Origin: Cryptomeria japonica
Lineage: Eukaryota > Streptophyta > Pinopsida > Cupressales > Cupressaceae
NCBI RefSeq assembly: GCF_030272615.1
Contig: NC_081413.1
Location: 447,122,538-447,186,537 of the forward strand
Direction: 5' to 3'
Length of the DNA: 64,000 nt
Shown: piece by piece, positions 1 through 11,544 of the stretch
Layout: each line of letters begins with the position of its first letter
How positions within the stretch are numbered: the first letter of the stretch is position 1
Made by a program: the position numbers and the translations under genes
Notes under the pieces: generated by a model
The model's input: the letters and a program-made list of their open reading frames with translations, nothing else
What the model was told of the DNA's origin: nothing
The model's database searches: none

Positions 1-934
1 TAATAGTAAAGTATCAAGAAAAGTGGGAAGAAGAACTTATGGCAGACTGTGGCAAGAGCAAAAGCCACAACCAAATAAAGCCTCTAAAGAGCAGGATAAG
101 ATTGAGAAACTAATGATTGTTGTGAAAGACCTTACTACAAATGTGAGTAAGAATGATAAATCTCACTACAATTGGCAAGATAGGCGTTCTAGGTTACATG
201 ATATGTCATATAACACTACCTAGAAAGATGACAAACTTGTGCAAGACAAGCCAAAAAGTACATAGAATCATGATACTCCTGACCCTTTAAAAGGTGGAAA
301 TGTTCATAATTTGGAGAATACTCCTTAGTGTACAGCATATGATGGACCACATTCTCCTTACCAGTGTGTTATGGCTCAGGATTTAAATGAATCTATGAGG
401 ACTGGGGGTGAATTGAGATATCAGAATGAGGATAAGCCTGCAGTAAATATGTTTGAAACCATTGTTGAAAGTGACTATGAGTCTTCACAGGATGAAGCAA
501 GTGAGTATGATGCATTAAGCAGCAATGCAAATTGTCATGGGAAATTAAAAATTTAATGGCATCCTACCTTAAATGTGGTGACGATTGAGGATGAAGAAGT
601 TCATCTTAGAAGGCCTAGTGAGGAAGAAGTCAAGAACCTCACCAAAGATGAAATAGCTAAGGCCAAACATAATTATAATCTGAGAAGTAGCAAGAAAGAT
701 GAGAATCAAGGTGATCCTAGTTCCATGTTCAATAAAGAAGGTTTGCAGAAAAAGGTGGCTAATGGTAATACTTCTCCCAAAGATGGTCATGCTAAAAAGG
801 ATCAGTCCAACTAGTGAAACTAGTGATTCAATAGAGACCATTGCTAATAAGAAAACAAGTCACCAAAAGGCAAAGAAGGTTAAAGCTCATACTGAGTCAA
901 ACATTAATTCTACATTTGATATGACTTAGACTTT
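1..934 (+). pseudogene. Element A gag, C-terminal part with decayed zinc knuckle
   Basis: This is the end of the gag polyprotein, the nucleocapsid side of the structural protein that packages element RNA. It aligns almost base for base with copy B (13535-13649 joined to 24755-25591). B has a zinc knuckle, C-X2-C-X3-H-X4-C (CTTCDGPHSPYQC); here the second cysteine codon is tyrosine (CTAYDGPHSPYQC, about 330-368). The rest is acidic and lysine-rich linker with no further recognisable domain. Frames break at 221 (TAG), 326 (TAG), 554 (TAA), 812 (TAG) and 927 (TAG); the last is shared with B. Capsid-coding sequence lies left of the window. Confidence 0.75.
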
Positions 935-1124
935 AACCCAGATGAAAGTTATAGTACCACTGATAGAGCTGTTATAAAAATAGAACATAAAGAAGTCATG
1001 TTTTCTCTACTTTCTAGTATATTAGATACATATGCATCTTCACCTAGAGGTACTAAAAAGAATAAAAAGGATCAAGAGTAAAAAATCCCAAAAATTTATG
1101 TGGGAACCACAATTACTCAGGAAC

Positions 1125-1490
1125 CTTCCCATGTTGATCATTTTTATGTGACATTATTGGTCAATAATAGACTAATAAAAAATTGTATGATAGATTCTGG
1201 GGCTGCTGCAAATGTGATCCCATATGGGGTCATGAAATAGCTGGGATTGTTAGTAGATACCTTGTATGGGAAGTGTTATGCTATGGATAACAAAGAAATA
1301 CCTATTGTGGGTACAATGAAAGATGTAGAGGTGAAAATAGAAGCATTCCCTAAGGCCATGTATAAGATGCATATCATAGTAACTGACACCGAGCCCCATT
1401 ATGGGATGCTTTTATCTAGACAATGATTTGCAACAGTTGGAGGAAATTTCCAACTAGACCTCTCATATGCAACCATCCTAGTGAAAGGAA
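1125..1490 (+). pseudogene. Element A aspartic protease
   Basis: This is the retroviral-type aspartic protease that cleaves the Gag-Pol polyprotein. The flap and active-site region reads NCMIDSGAAANVIPYGV, with the catalytic D-S-G kept at about 1192-1200. A strand typical of the C-terminal half follows (HYGMLLSRQ, with a TAG after it). Internal TAG codons sit near 1238 and 1424 where glutamine or a similar residue is expected. The frame runs on without a break into the extra RNase H domain downstream, so protease and RNase H lie in one reading frame. Confidence 0.75.
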
Positions 1491-1639
1491 ATCAGGTGAA
1501 ATTATATAGAGAACCACATGCCCCAAGGGTCATTGAGAAAATAGATCCTAACATGCTTAATTGCATGATTGATGTGGACCTTGACAACTTAAGAATTGAA
1601 CCAATTCAACCTCAACTAAAAAATAAATACCCTATTGTT

Positions 1640-2158
1640 AATGAATTGGAATTTCAACAGGAAGGTCTATGGCAGATGTACTTGGATGGAGCTTGTTCCA
1701 AAGAAGGATCTAGAGTAGGAATACTTTTTGTTTCCCCATCAGGTATTACTTTTAAATACTCCTTTCTATTGTCTTTTCAGTGCACAAATAATACAGCTGA
1801 GTACGAGGCCTTATTATTGGGGTTGGAAATTGCCAAGAAACATGGGATTTGGTTGTTAAGAGTCTTTGGAGATTCAAAACTTGTGGTTTCTCAGATAAGA
1901 TCAAAATATGCATCTAAGAATGACAAGTTAAAAAGGTATAAACATGTTGTTTAGGATATGATTGAGTACTTTGATGCATTTTCAATTGATTCAATTCAAA
2001 GGTCAAAAACCATTATGGTAGACTTCTTAGCTAACGTTGCATTGAAAAATGATGATGTAACACTAACTGGAGTATCAATAGTTGAAATCAAGGCCAAACC
2101 TTCTATTCAGACAATGTGTATAATTGGTAGGTCTTCGAAAGTGATGATGATATACTGA
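1640..2158 (+). pseudogene. Element A extra RNase H (archaeal-type, aRH) located upstream of RT
   Basis: This is a plant-type RNase H fold domain that would degrade the RNA strand of RNA-DNA hybrids. All four acidic motifs are readable: MYLDGAC (D at 1685), NNTAEYEALLLGL, VFGDSKLVVSQI and, after a TAG at 1952, MVDFLANVA. This is the second RNase H of Tat-lineage elements. In those elements, as I know them, it follows the normal RNase H and precedes integrase. Here it sits between protease and reverse transcriptase, and nothing like it remains before integrase. The order is direct from sequence; the name aRH is by similarity of motifs. Confidence 0.75.
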
Positions 2159-2399
2159 GGTTTGTACAATGCATTGATGAATATGAAGGTCAGAAAATTG
2201 ATTGTAATGTATTAGTAGAAGTAGTAGATGAGAAAGAAACAATTTTTGGAAATGACATAGTTCAACTAGAAACTAATGAGATATCTAGAGGACTAATGGA
2301 ACTAGAGGGTATGTTCACCTATAGTGATAGTCATTTACACCAGAAGTCATCTACTAAGTTGGAATAATCAGAAGAGGTAAACCTAGGGACAAAGTCATC

Positions 2400-3070
2400 C
2401 CCTGAGTTGGTGTATATTGGGAAAAGTTTGCCTTCCCATATCAAGGATAACCTCATTAATCTTCTAGAAAAGTACAAACATGTTTTTTCTTGGTCTTATG
2501 ATGACTTGAAGGCATATAGACAAGATTTATTTCAGCATGAAGTACCTCTGCATCTTGATGCTAAGCCTTTTAGACAAAAGCAAAGACCTATTATCCTGGA
2601 ACCCAAAATGCAGCAAGAACTAACTAAGCTGAGAGAAGGGGGAATTAGAAATCCTATAAGGCATTCATCATGGGTATCCAATCTAGTTCCTATCTGGAAG
2701 AAGAATGGGGACATAAGGCTATGTGTAGATTTTAGGAATTTGAATGTCGCTTCTCTTAAGGACAACTACTCATCGCCAAAAATGGAAGCTATGCTATAAA
2801 GGGTGACTGGTTGTGACTTACTATAAATGATGGATGGATTCTCCAATTATAATCTGGTATCAGTAAAAGAGTTTGAGTAGTTCAAGACTGCTTTTACTAC
2901 CCCATGGGGAACCTACATTTATGTAAGGATTTTGTTTGGTTTAAAGAATTTTGGGGAAACTTTTTAGAGGGTTATGGATGTAGCCTTCAAAGAATTTATT
3001 AACATCATAATGGTTGTTTACCAGGATGATCTTACATGTTTTTTAAAAGAAGGCAGATGATCACTATGGT
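2400..3070 (+). pseudogene. Element A reverse transcriptase
   Basis: This is an RNA-dependent DNA polymerase of Ty3/gypsy type. Readable blocks in order are the pre-fingers region (HEVPLHLDAKPFRQKQRP), fingers (SSWVSNLVPIWKKNGDIRLC, then VDFRNLN), palm (DGFSNYN, then FKTAFTTPWGTYIY) and the catalytic box YQDD at about 3018-3029. The last differs from the usual YVDD or YIDD. Stops at about 2797, 2824, 2878 and 2965 break the palm. The upstream stretch 2159-2399 has no domain I recognise and links it to the aRH. Confidence 0.85.
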
Positions 3071-3073
3071 CAT

Positions 3074-3890
3074 TTGGAAAAGGTATTATGTAAGGCCTTG
3101 GAATTCAGTGTGTCTCTAAATCCCAAAAAATTCCACTTTCCTGCAACTGAAGGAAAGCTATTAGGACATATTGTTTCTAAGGAAGGAGTCAGGATTGACC
3201 GTGAGAGAATTGAGGCTATTAACAATGTGCCTCAACCAAAGAATGTTAAAGGAATTCAATCCTTCTTGGGTAAGGTGAATTTTGTCAAAAGGTTTATAGC
3301 CAATTTTGCTGAGATTGTTAAGCCTATTGTTAAGCTATTGAAAAGGGATGCTAAGTTTTCTTGGGATGAGGAAGCAGCATAGGCCTTTGACAAGATTAAA
3401 AAGGCTATTCAAGAAGCCCTAGTGCTAAAATCTCCTGACTACAGTAAGCCTTTTTTATTGTTTTCCTTTGATTCTTACCATACAATAGTAGCAGTTTTGC
3501 TTCAAAAGGATGATGAAGGGTATGAACATCCAATTGATTTTTATAGTAGATCCCTGCAAGCTATTGAGTTAAAATATGAAATTATGAAAAAATAGGCATA
3601 TGCTTTGGTCAAGGTTGTCAAAGCATTCAGGCCTTATCCTATAAATGCAAGAGTAGTTGCTTATGTCCCACATGCAACTGTTAAAGACATTTTATCCTAG
3701 TTTGAAGTTACTAGTAAAAGGTGCAGGTGGATAAATAGGATACAGGAGTTTGATCTTGAGATCAAGATCACAAAATTAGTAAGAGCACAGGGGCTTGCCA
3801 AACTAATAACTGAATCAAATCTTGCTAACATTGACATCAACAACATTGAAATTGAAGAGGTTATGGTCACTAGTATTGAAATGTAGCCAT
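3074..3890 (+). pseudogene. Element A RT connection and RNase H
   Basis: The first part is the gypsy RT thumb/connection (ATEGKLLGHIVSKEGV, then SFLGKVNFVKRFIANF and KFSWDEEA). The RNase H proper follows after TAG at 3380 and reads through PFLLFSFDSYHTIVAVLLQ, HPIDFYSRSLQ and YALVKVVKAFRPY. It should cut the genomic RNA during minus-strand synthesis. TAG codons at about 3593 and 3698 stand where glutamine is expected. The tail (RAQGLAKLITES) leads almost directly into integrase, leaving no room for a second RNase H. Confidence 0.8.
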
Positions 3891-4453
3891 GGTATTCATA
3901 GATTGTGCATTTCTTAAAAAATGCAGCATGTCCAGAAGGAATGACCCACAATCAAAAGACAACACTAAAGCTGAAGTCACAAAAATATGTTCTCGTTCAG
4001 GGAGACCTATATTGGAGAAAAAAAGATGGGGAATTATTGATGTGTCTAGATGATTCCCAAGCTCAAAAGGTGTTGACAAAGATGCATAATGGAGTATGTG
4101 GAGGTCACTATTCAACAAAGACAACTGCTGGCAAAATAATAAGGGTAGGATATTACTGGCCTACCTTGTTTAAAGATGCACACAAGTATGTCCAGAATTA
4201 AAATCTAATATTTGCACTATAGATTTATGCCTAGATTTAAAGAAAGAAATAAAATATTTGACTATTGCTATGTTGCCATTTATTTTATTTATTTCATGCA
4301 AGTTAAAAATAAAAATATTCATCTATGAAAATCCATATTAATCCTACCCTTGATTTAACCAATGAAAGAATATATATATATATATATACACACACTTATA
4401 GAGGTAAATATATATATATATACACACACACACTTATAATATTTACCTCTATA

Positions 4454-4487
<34 letters not shown>

Positions 4488-5490
4488 CCATATTAAATTT
4501 GCCATACTATAAGAAGTTATATATATCCATATTTGTCAAATGTGACCCTTGTCAGAAATTTGCTTCCAAATTGAAGTATGTGGGTGCCTTGCCACTTAAC
4601 CCTGTTACAGTTGAGGCCTCTTTTTTTCAATGGGGCATGGACTTCATTGGAGAGATAATAGAAAAATCAAGCCAAGGTCATAGGTGGATCTTGGTGGCCA
4701 TCGATTATTTTACAAAATGGATTGAGGCCATACCTACCAAATAGGCAACTAGTAAAGTTGTTATTGAATTTTTAATGGATAATGCATTGACCAGGTTTGG
4801 TGTGCCTCTGAAGTTGATTATGGGTAATGCTATGTGCTTTAGGTAAAAGGAATTCATATAATTTTGTGCAAGTTATGGAATTATCATGTCATATTCCTCA
4901 CCATACCACCCATAGGGCAATGGCCAAGCAGAATCAAATAACAAAAGTCTCTTGAATATCATTAAGAAGATTCTTGAACAAAACAAGAGATCTTGGGATC
5001 AAAATCTCAAGCTATCTTTATGGGCAAATAGAATTACTACGAATAAGGCCATTGGTACATCTCCATTTAAACTGGTATATGGAGTACAGACTAGGGTACC
5101 TGTAAACAATCTCCTCCCTGTATACAAATTCTTGCAAGCTGAGGAATTGGAAGTGTTTGAACCCATGGAGGATAGAATGATCCAATTGGTAGAATTGGAA
5201 GAAATGAGAACTATGGCTCATAAAAGAAATCTAAAAATTCAGTTGCAATCAAAATATCTTTTTGATAAAAGAACTACAACCAAAAAGTTCCAGATTGGTG
5301 ATATGGTTCTTTAGTGGAATGATAGAGAACATGATAAGGGAAAGCACAAGAAGTTGAATCACTATGGATAGGCCCTTTGATTGTCTTTGATGTCAATGGA
5401 AAAGATTCATAATTCCTGCAAAGAATGAACGGTGAGTTACATGAATTCCTAGTGCATGGGCAATTCCTAAAATATTATTTCTCAAGACTC
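3891..5490 (+). pseudogene. Element A integrase, split by a hairpin insertion
   Basis: The integrase would join the cDNA to host DNA. The zinc-binding half is at 3891-4198 (MHNGVCGGHYSTKTT, then GYYWPTLFKDAHKYVQ) and its CxxC (CDPCQKF) resumes at about 4540. A 340-bp insertion therefore splits the HHCC finger. The core follows with GMDFIGEI, VAIDYFTKWIEA and QGNGQAES, plus the C-terminal part ending near LVHGQFLKYYF. The second catalytic aspartate region is damaged (VPLKLIMGNAMCF). TAG at 4742 and 5312 again replace expected glutamine. No chromodomain is visible. Confidence 0.8.
4199..4540 (+). repeat. Palindromic microsatellite insertion inside integrase
   Basis: About 340 bp of AT-rich DNA interrupt the integrase zinc finger. 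Its centre is a long inverted repeat: a (TA)n(CA)n run ending in acttatagaggtaaata (about 4371-4410) is matched by its reverse complement at about 4439-4487. A second TA/CA run (4411-4436) lies in the loop. The arms could fold into a hairpin of about 40 bp. No clear terminal repeats or TSD were found, so it may be a MITE or a locally expanded microsatellite. Confidence 0.7.
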
Positions 5491-7129
5491 ATTTTGTCCA
5501 TGCACAATAGTTGTAAATTTGTGTATATTAGGTTTTCTTTGATTAGGGTTTTGTTTTGGTCTGCGTTCCAGAGTTTTTCTAAGTTCTTACATTGATCTCG
5601 CATCCAACCATCCCCAGTCAGAGTCATTGTTATCAGTATTTTGGATGGTGTTACTTTTTTCCTAATATCGTAAAATATTCCAGTTTTTTTATTGTTCCCT
5701 ATCTGCAAGTAAATGGTTTCTAAGGGGTTAGGGTTTAATAATTTCAAAATCATTTGGTAAGAAAAACCTTTATGTCATATTGTCTTAAAGACACATTTGT
5801 TTGTCTGTTACCTTTTTTCACTTAACCAGAAGGGTCACCATGTTGTTAAAAGGGGCCATTTAAGTCCCAGGCTTAGGCAGGCTTTATTAAAACTGAAATG
5901 CTTTATATTTTTCCTAGATTCCTAAGTATTTTTCTTAATGTATGCATCAGGTTCTTAAAGGTCAGGTAAGTCTTAATTGATCCTACAATTGTTGTGATAC
6001 TGCAGTAAGAAGTTGCACGTTGAATACTCATCATGACTCAATGACAAGCCACTAGTGGTGGGGCCAATTAGAGATCCAGTGGTGGTGGTCAAGTGCTAAC
6101 AGTCAAGTGGTAGTGGTTAAGTGAAAAGGGACCTTAAAGATCAAGTGGTAAGGATAGGATCTAATGGTTGTCGCTAAACCACAATGAAGAGTTGCAAGAG
6201 TTTTACTCTTTGCGGATTAGCGACTGAATGGTGGGCCCGACCAATGTGAGTGGCCGAGGTGTTTTAAACGGTTGACAAGTCTAGCGGAAATCAACAGTTG
6301 TCGCTATACCGCGATGCGAAGATGCTAATCCTTTACCCTTAGTAGATCAATGACAAAAGGCAGGTGGGTGACTAAATGGTGGGCCCTCTTTAAAGGCTTA
6401 AGTGATTAAAAGGTGCACTAAATCTGCATGATCTAATGGTTCTTGCTAGACCGTGATGGAAATTTGTTAAAGTTTTATTCTTCGCGGATCAACGATTGAA
6501 AGGAAAAGCATACTAAAGACATCTTTTGGGTCCATTGGAGCAAAAAATTTGAAATTTAAATGAATTAATTGCAGAGCATGTGGCTCCATTGATGGTAATT
6601 AATGCTCATTTTCTACCAAGGTGTCTTCATAAGACCTTGTTTTGAGATTTTAATTGTAGAAGGAATTCAAGAAGATTAGCAGAGACAAGGTGTGTAGTTT
6701 CTATGAATTCTCAAGCGATAGGTAAGTTATTCTGTGACTATAGTTTGCAATTTTTGCTTGTGTTGATATTGTCTAGTGCTAGAAATTCTGAAGGGTTGTT
6801 TGAATAAAAAAATTGAAGTAAGGTTAACCTTAGATTGTTAAAATGGCATTGTGAAGAGAATTTAAGGGAAAGGTAGACTATTAGGAGAGGGCTATCTATG
6901 ATGATTTTCTGGAACAATTGGTTCAATCCACGAATAGTGCTGCCAAGATAAATGAACTTGTACCTAAGTCTTCCCGCCTATGAACTGGTGATGGTTTATA
7001 TGATAAGGGATGTTGGATAAGAGATCCCCAAATAGGCATGGCAGGTCTAGGTCTGTTCAGGGTAGGGTTTCGTCAATACAATGCATCTGCTCCTACAAAT
7101 AACATATGGGAACTAGATGCTAGAAATCG
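5491..7129 (+). other. Element A spacer between integrase and accessory ORF
   Basis: This stretch follows the pol frame and has no convincing ORF. It is T-rich to about 5900, then contains a block of degenerate direct repeats (6140-6515, listed separately), then an ordinary AT-rich leader to the accessory ORF. Tat-lineage elements often have such untranslated spacers (family knowledge). I see no polypurine tract or promoter here that I would defend. Confidence 0.5.
6140..6515 (+). repeat. Three degenerate direct repeats, about 140-150 bp period
   Basis: Blocks starting near 6150, 6290 and 6438 share taatggttgtcgctaaacc-like starts, followed by a gatg box, a ttactctttgcggat box and a gactgaatggtgggccc box. 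The third copy is shorter at its end. The units are diverged and separated by unequal spacers. They contain more CpG than their surroundings. Confidence 0.55.
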
Positions 7130-10100
7130 ATGGTCCCTGGGGTTTTCATGGATGTTGATTTATTGACTTATATTGCAAAGAGCTATGACCCCATCACTAG
7201 GATTGTGTGGAATATAAGTGGAGCCCCCCTAATTGAAATTACAATTGATGAACTTAAGAGGGTATTCCGGCTAAATGAAGCCTCAAGTTATCTAGATCCC
7301 ATAGATTTTGAAATGGTGAGAAAGGTTTATGATACCCAGAAGGATCATCTTAGGAGTGGGGCATTGAGGGAAGTTTTTGCAAAGATAGGAGGAGTAACAC
7401 AGGTAGGCCCTAGTACAACGGAACCTTTCCCTATGAATTTCTTCACCTTAAGGGCTAAGGGTATATATTGGTCTTTATGTCAAATTTTTGGAGAAGATGT
7501 AGAGAATGCCATGCCCACTCATTACATGCTTATGATGGCACAAATTTTGAACCCATCCATAGCAGTAGCATATGACTTTGCACCCTATCTTGAAAATGTC
7601 ATCCATGAGGGTTTGATTGGGATCAATAATGCCAAAGTGGATAGAGCTTTTGGCTGGTATTCCATGTTAATACATGTGTTTTTGTTTAAAGGTGCAGAAT
7701 ATTTTGCAAAAGGTATGGACCTGTTAAGGGAAAAAGATGGTGAAGACATGCTAGTCCAATTGTGGAGTGCAGATCTATCTTAGGACAGAGAAGATGCCAG
7801 TTATCTAAAGTTTGATAGATGTTTTGCATCTAAGCTTAGAATTATTGTATGTCAAGAGAACCCTAGGATCCCAAAGGTTCTCCTTGAATTCATTCGACCC
7901 AAGGAGTTTGGAGGAGATATTAAGATTGTACACAATTGGGGTGACATAATTTTATATCATGTTTCTACTATCTTTAGAGTATATGGCTTCAGGGGAACCC
8001 CATCCTTTCTCACCTATCAGGTCCCCTTGAAGATTGGTATTGCCAAAATTATAAGGCAGATTGGGGGTTTGCAAGAAGCAAAACTAACAAATAAGGGAAG
8101 AGGGACAATCTTTCCAACTGTCACCATGGCACATCAATTTGTTATTACCGAAGGGGGTTGGCTACATTTTGAGAAGTTCCTCCAACCATACAGATTGCCA
8201 ACAATGGTTGCTAGGTTTGTTGATCCTGAAGATTTCTTCAATGGTATGCTTAGGAAGAAGGTTTGGTGTGGGTCCAAAGTTCATCTATTCAACTTCCCCG
8301 AAGATCTAATAAGGAATGAATTTAACTTAGCTGAGCAAGAGGTGAAAAAGGAAAAATGGTTAGTATACAAGAAAACTCTTGATTTGGTCCAACATTTTGA
8401 TAAGAATTATGATCCATTTAAGAGTTTTAACCCATTTGAGGAAATGATTAATTTTTTGATAGAGTGTTTTGAGGATTCCATGCAAACCTTGAATGAGATA
8501 AAGGATGCAGTAATGAAGGCTGACCTTGAGAAGGCCAAGCTCATCTTGACCAAGCCCATGTGTGCTAAGATTGTTTGCCCTGGAGAGTATGTGATGTACA
8601 AAAAACAAGGATATAATATAGTGATGCCTAAGGGGGATAAACCTTCCACATCAAAGGGTAAAAGGCCAATGGAGGATGCTCCTGAGTCACAAAACTGCCC
8701 AAAGAGGTAGAGATTGGAAATAGAGGCCCAACCAAGTGAATCTTTGTATTCAACTTCTCAATCCCCATTACTTATAGGTGATGAGCAGGTTGATGCTAAA
8801 CAACTAATGCAACTAGGAAGCCCAGGGGAGATATCATTTACTTATGGAGAACTGAAAGAAGAAATGCCAGAAGAGCCAACAGGTGCTAAAATAGACCCGA
8901 CTACTGAAGAATTTGTAGGGAGAGAGTTGGATCCTATCATTAAACAAGATAGTGATGAATTTTTGTCCGATGACAATTTTGTAAAGTCAGGGTCCTTTTT
9001 GCAATTTGTTTGGAGGAAGGATATGGAGCAATTTAAGGAAATATGTGAAAAGAGGAAAATTGAACAATCCCATAAAGATACATCTACTATTGAAGCAGAA
9101 ATAAAGTAGGAGATGCTAAAAGAGTTTGAGGCAATTACCCCTGAGGAAGGGAGAAAATTGATTGCAAATATCAGAGTCCTAATTCTCAAAAATGTGACAT
9201 AGCCGATGCAATAATGTTTGATGTAGTAAGGAAAGAAAACAAACCCTTAAAGGGAATAACTTATAGTGATGACCATGCAACCCTAGTGATGTGGTCACTT
9301 AAAAGAGAAGATAATAGAAGTAGGGGATAATCCTTAGGATCTAAATACTTAGGGGGCATGATTGGAAAGAGACTTAGAGATACAAGGGTAATTGAAGCTA
9401 ATAACACGACCTTAGAGTCTGCTAAATTTGGAATGGCAGTGGCTGAAAAGGTAGCAAAAGAGAAAGCTGGTCTCCAAGTAAAACTAGAGGTAGTCCTTAA
9501 GGCCTACAATGAGGAAAATCTTGAGATAGCTTCTAAAGATAACACCATTGCAGAGCTAAAAGGTAAATTAGAAGGATAGTATCAAAAGGGTGAGTCTTCC
9601 CAACTAATGATTTCTTCTTCTCCTGCTAGGCCCCCTCCTTCCAGTCCTATTGTTGAATTCTCTGGTCCCCCAATGACATCTGGATTCCAATCAGCTGAGA
9701 AAATTCAAGATAAGATTGAGAGATTGAAGCAGGGTCAATCAATTTTTGCAAACAAATATGAGGAAAAGGTCAGGGGTACCATTTTGAAATTTGCTAACAC
9801 TATTGGGGCAGAAATTGTATATTTGATTTTGAGAAGAATAATGATTCTTTTGGATTCTTTAAGAGAAGAAAAGGTTACTTTGGAGCCAATTTTGGATAAG
9901 TGGACTTCCAGAGAGGTGGAGTTAGAGTCCATATATTTTTTATCCTAGGAAGAAGTAGGTGCTGATGATATTATCAAACTTATGTATGAATTGGTAAAAG
10001 GTTTGTCCAGGTTTGCAACAGAAAGAGTCAACATTGAAAGGAGGGCAAACTCATATCGAAAAGAGCATGCAAATGAAAAAAATTAATTGTTTCCTGGAGG

Positions 10101-10440
10101 TTTTTTAAGTGCCAATAAAATTAAAGATAAAGAAGTATGGCTTGGGGGGCTAGGTCATAGGCTGTCTTAGAGAATAAATAACATTATAAATATGGATGAT
10201 ACTTCTTTATTTATTCAAACTATTGAAGAAACTAAGAAAATAAAATCACATTTTGGCTTTTTGGAGAAGGAAGTTAAACAGTTAAGGGAAGCATGGAAAA
10301 GTGTGAATAAATTGAAGCAAAAAATAATTATCTTCTCTTGGCCCGATGATGACATATTCAAGGTATGGGAAAGCAAATATATTTGGAAAGAGATAGAAGC
10401 ATAGGAAGATCCCACTGATGCTCTAGCATGTGGCAGTTCA
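7130..10440 (+). pseudogene. Element A accessory ORF (~1,100 codons), plant transposon protein type
   Basis: One reading frame runs 7130-9198 and then shifts by one base around 9200, continuing to about 10440. Stops are TAG at 7781, 8708, 9107, 9577, 9946 and 10402. The first ~450 residues look globular (a YDPITRIVWNISGAP segment, then ITIDELKRVFRL) and resemble the putative plant transposon protein domain found in other plant elements. That match is by eye. The rest is charged, with acidic and coiled-coil-like stretches (for example 9360-9570) and a Pro/Ser linker at 9607-9680. There is no signal peptide or membrane segment, so I do not call it env. It lies between integrase and the 3' polypurine tract. 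Function is unknown. Confidence 0.65.
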
Positions 10441-10641
10441 TAGGCAACCTAAAGCAGTTAGTTCTTGCAATAGATTTTTTGGGTAGCTGGAATTTTGAAG
10501 AATTGAAGACACATGGCACCTGATCTGCAAATATTGAGAAGTTAGTTGGCCATTTTCTAGCTAGACAACTAATCAAATGTGGAGGAGTACATTCCAAAAT
10601 CAGTTATACTCCTACTTCAATTGTATTTCTGTAATCAATGT

Positions 10642-10658
10642 AACTTTTGGGGGGGAAT
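10642..10658 (+). other. Element A polypurine tract
   Basis: The run aacttttgggggggaat ends directly at the TG of the LTR. This is the expected position of the plus-strand primer of reverse transcription, and it marks the LTR start. Confidence 0.75.
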
Positions 10659-11521
10659 TGTGGTTAGGATAGGAATATTATTCTAGGGAAGTCTAAAGCT
10701 TGTTGCATCCAATTTTTATAAATGGATACCAGGACTCCTTAGAAAAGGACCACAAGAATTTTTTTATCGAAGCTCTAGAAAAATATATGCAGGCTTTTGT
10801 TTGGAATTTTGGGTCATTCTTGTGTCTATGTAAAATTTTGATGAGAGAGTAGTAATATACAATCAGAATATTTTTTCATCCCAGATCTGTGTTGTCATTG
10901 TGTTTGTGTGCTGGTTATCATTTTGATTAGATGATCAAGGATTGTTTAGTTAGATTATTTGCAAGGAAAATGATGAGAATGTTTTAGGTCTTTTCCTCAA
11001 GAGGAGAATTAAATATACTTAATTCATCTTTATTGATAATTAGTAAATTTACATGAATTTGATGACTAGGTCTAGCATGGGTTAAGAGTTTATATATGTC
11101 AGGCATATATAGATTCAGTAGGTCAAAGTGGTGATATGTATGTGAATTCTATTCTCAAATTTCAATTTGATTTTGATGACTTTGAGGCCTAGATAAGGCA
11201 TTAGTTTAAGTTTCTATTGTTCATGACATTCTTTGTGATCCTTTACAATGAAACAAATCTTTCATTTATGTTTGGTTGCACTAAAGTGAAAACGTTTGCA
11301 AAAATTTGCACTGGTTTTCTGTAAATCATCTACTAAATTGTGAGAAAGTAGTCACAAGTAGGTATACCCACCTAAGCTTTGTCAAGCTTGAAGTTTAGGA
11401 GGTTTCCTTGTAAACCTTTTTAATTGTTGTCTTGTTTCCTATTCTTGTTGTTCTCTTCTTTTGTGAACAGAGGAAAAAGATTTTAGAGAGAAAACAAAGT
11501 AATCAAAAATTGAGACCAACA
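10659..11521 (+). repeat. LTR shared by elements A and B (863 bp)
   Basis: The stretch begins tgtggttagg after a polypurine tract and ends gagaccaaca before a primer-binding site. It is therefore the 3' LTR of A and the 5' LTR of B at once. The second LTR of either element is not in the window, so the ends rest on these flanking signals and on TG...CA. Confidence 0.65.
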
Positions 11522-11526
11522 AGAAT

Positions 11527-11544
11527 TGGTGACTCTATTGGGGA
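11527..11544 (+). other. Element B primer-binding site
   Basis: The sequence TGGTGACTCTATTGGGGA lies 5 bases after the LTR end. It resembles the TGGCGACTCTGCTGGGGA type of site I recall from Tat/Ogre-group elements, which is thought to pair with a tRNA 3' end. The tRNA identity is from memory. Confidence 0.6.

Larger units (their letters stand above)
1..11521 (+). mobile_element. Element A: degenerate Tat-like Ty3/gypsy retrotransposon, left end outside window
   Basis: The domains read in order on the + strand are gag C-terminus, aspartic protease, an extra RNase H, reverse transcriptase, RNase H, integrase, accessory ORF, polypurine tract and LTR. The second RNase H points to the Tat lineage of plant gypsy elements (family knowledge). 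Comparison with copy B puts about 2 kb of leader and gag, plus the 5' LTR, upstream of the window, so the full element would be about 13-14 kb. All frames carry many stops, so it cannot encode its own proteins now. Confidence 0.85.

Noticed and set aside
569-841. Many long antisense frames, for example opposite gag, integrase and ORF2 of G.
   Set aside because: They mirror coding on the other strand, are hydrophobic or low in complexity, and match no family.
4325-4744. A real protein reading through the TA/CA hairpin into the integrase core.
   Set aside because: The open frame through the repeat encodes only Tyr/Ile/Thr runs and is a by-product of the repeat's composition.
6140-6515. CRISPR-like array.
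   Set aside because: The units are long and degenerate, with unequal spacers, in a plant retroelement.
7130-10440. Envelope gene for the ORFs after integrase in A and J.
   Set aside because: No signal peptide, membrane segment or cysteine-rich ectodomain is visible. Position alone is not enough.
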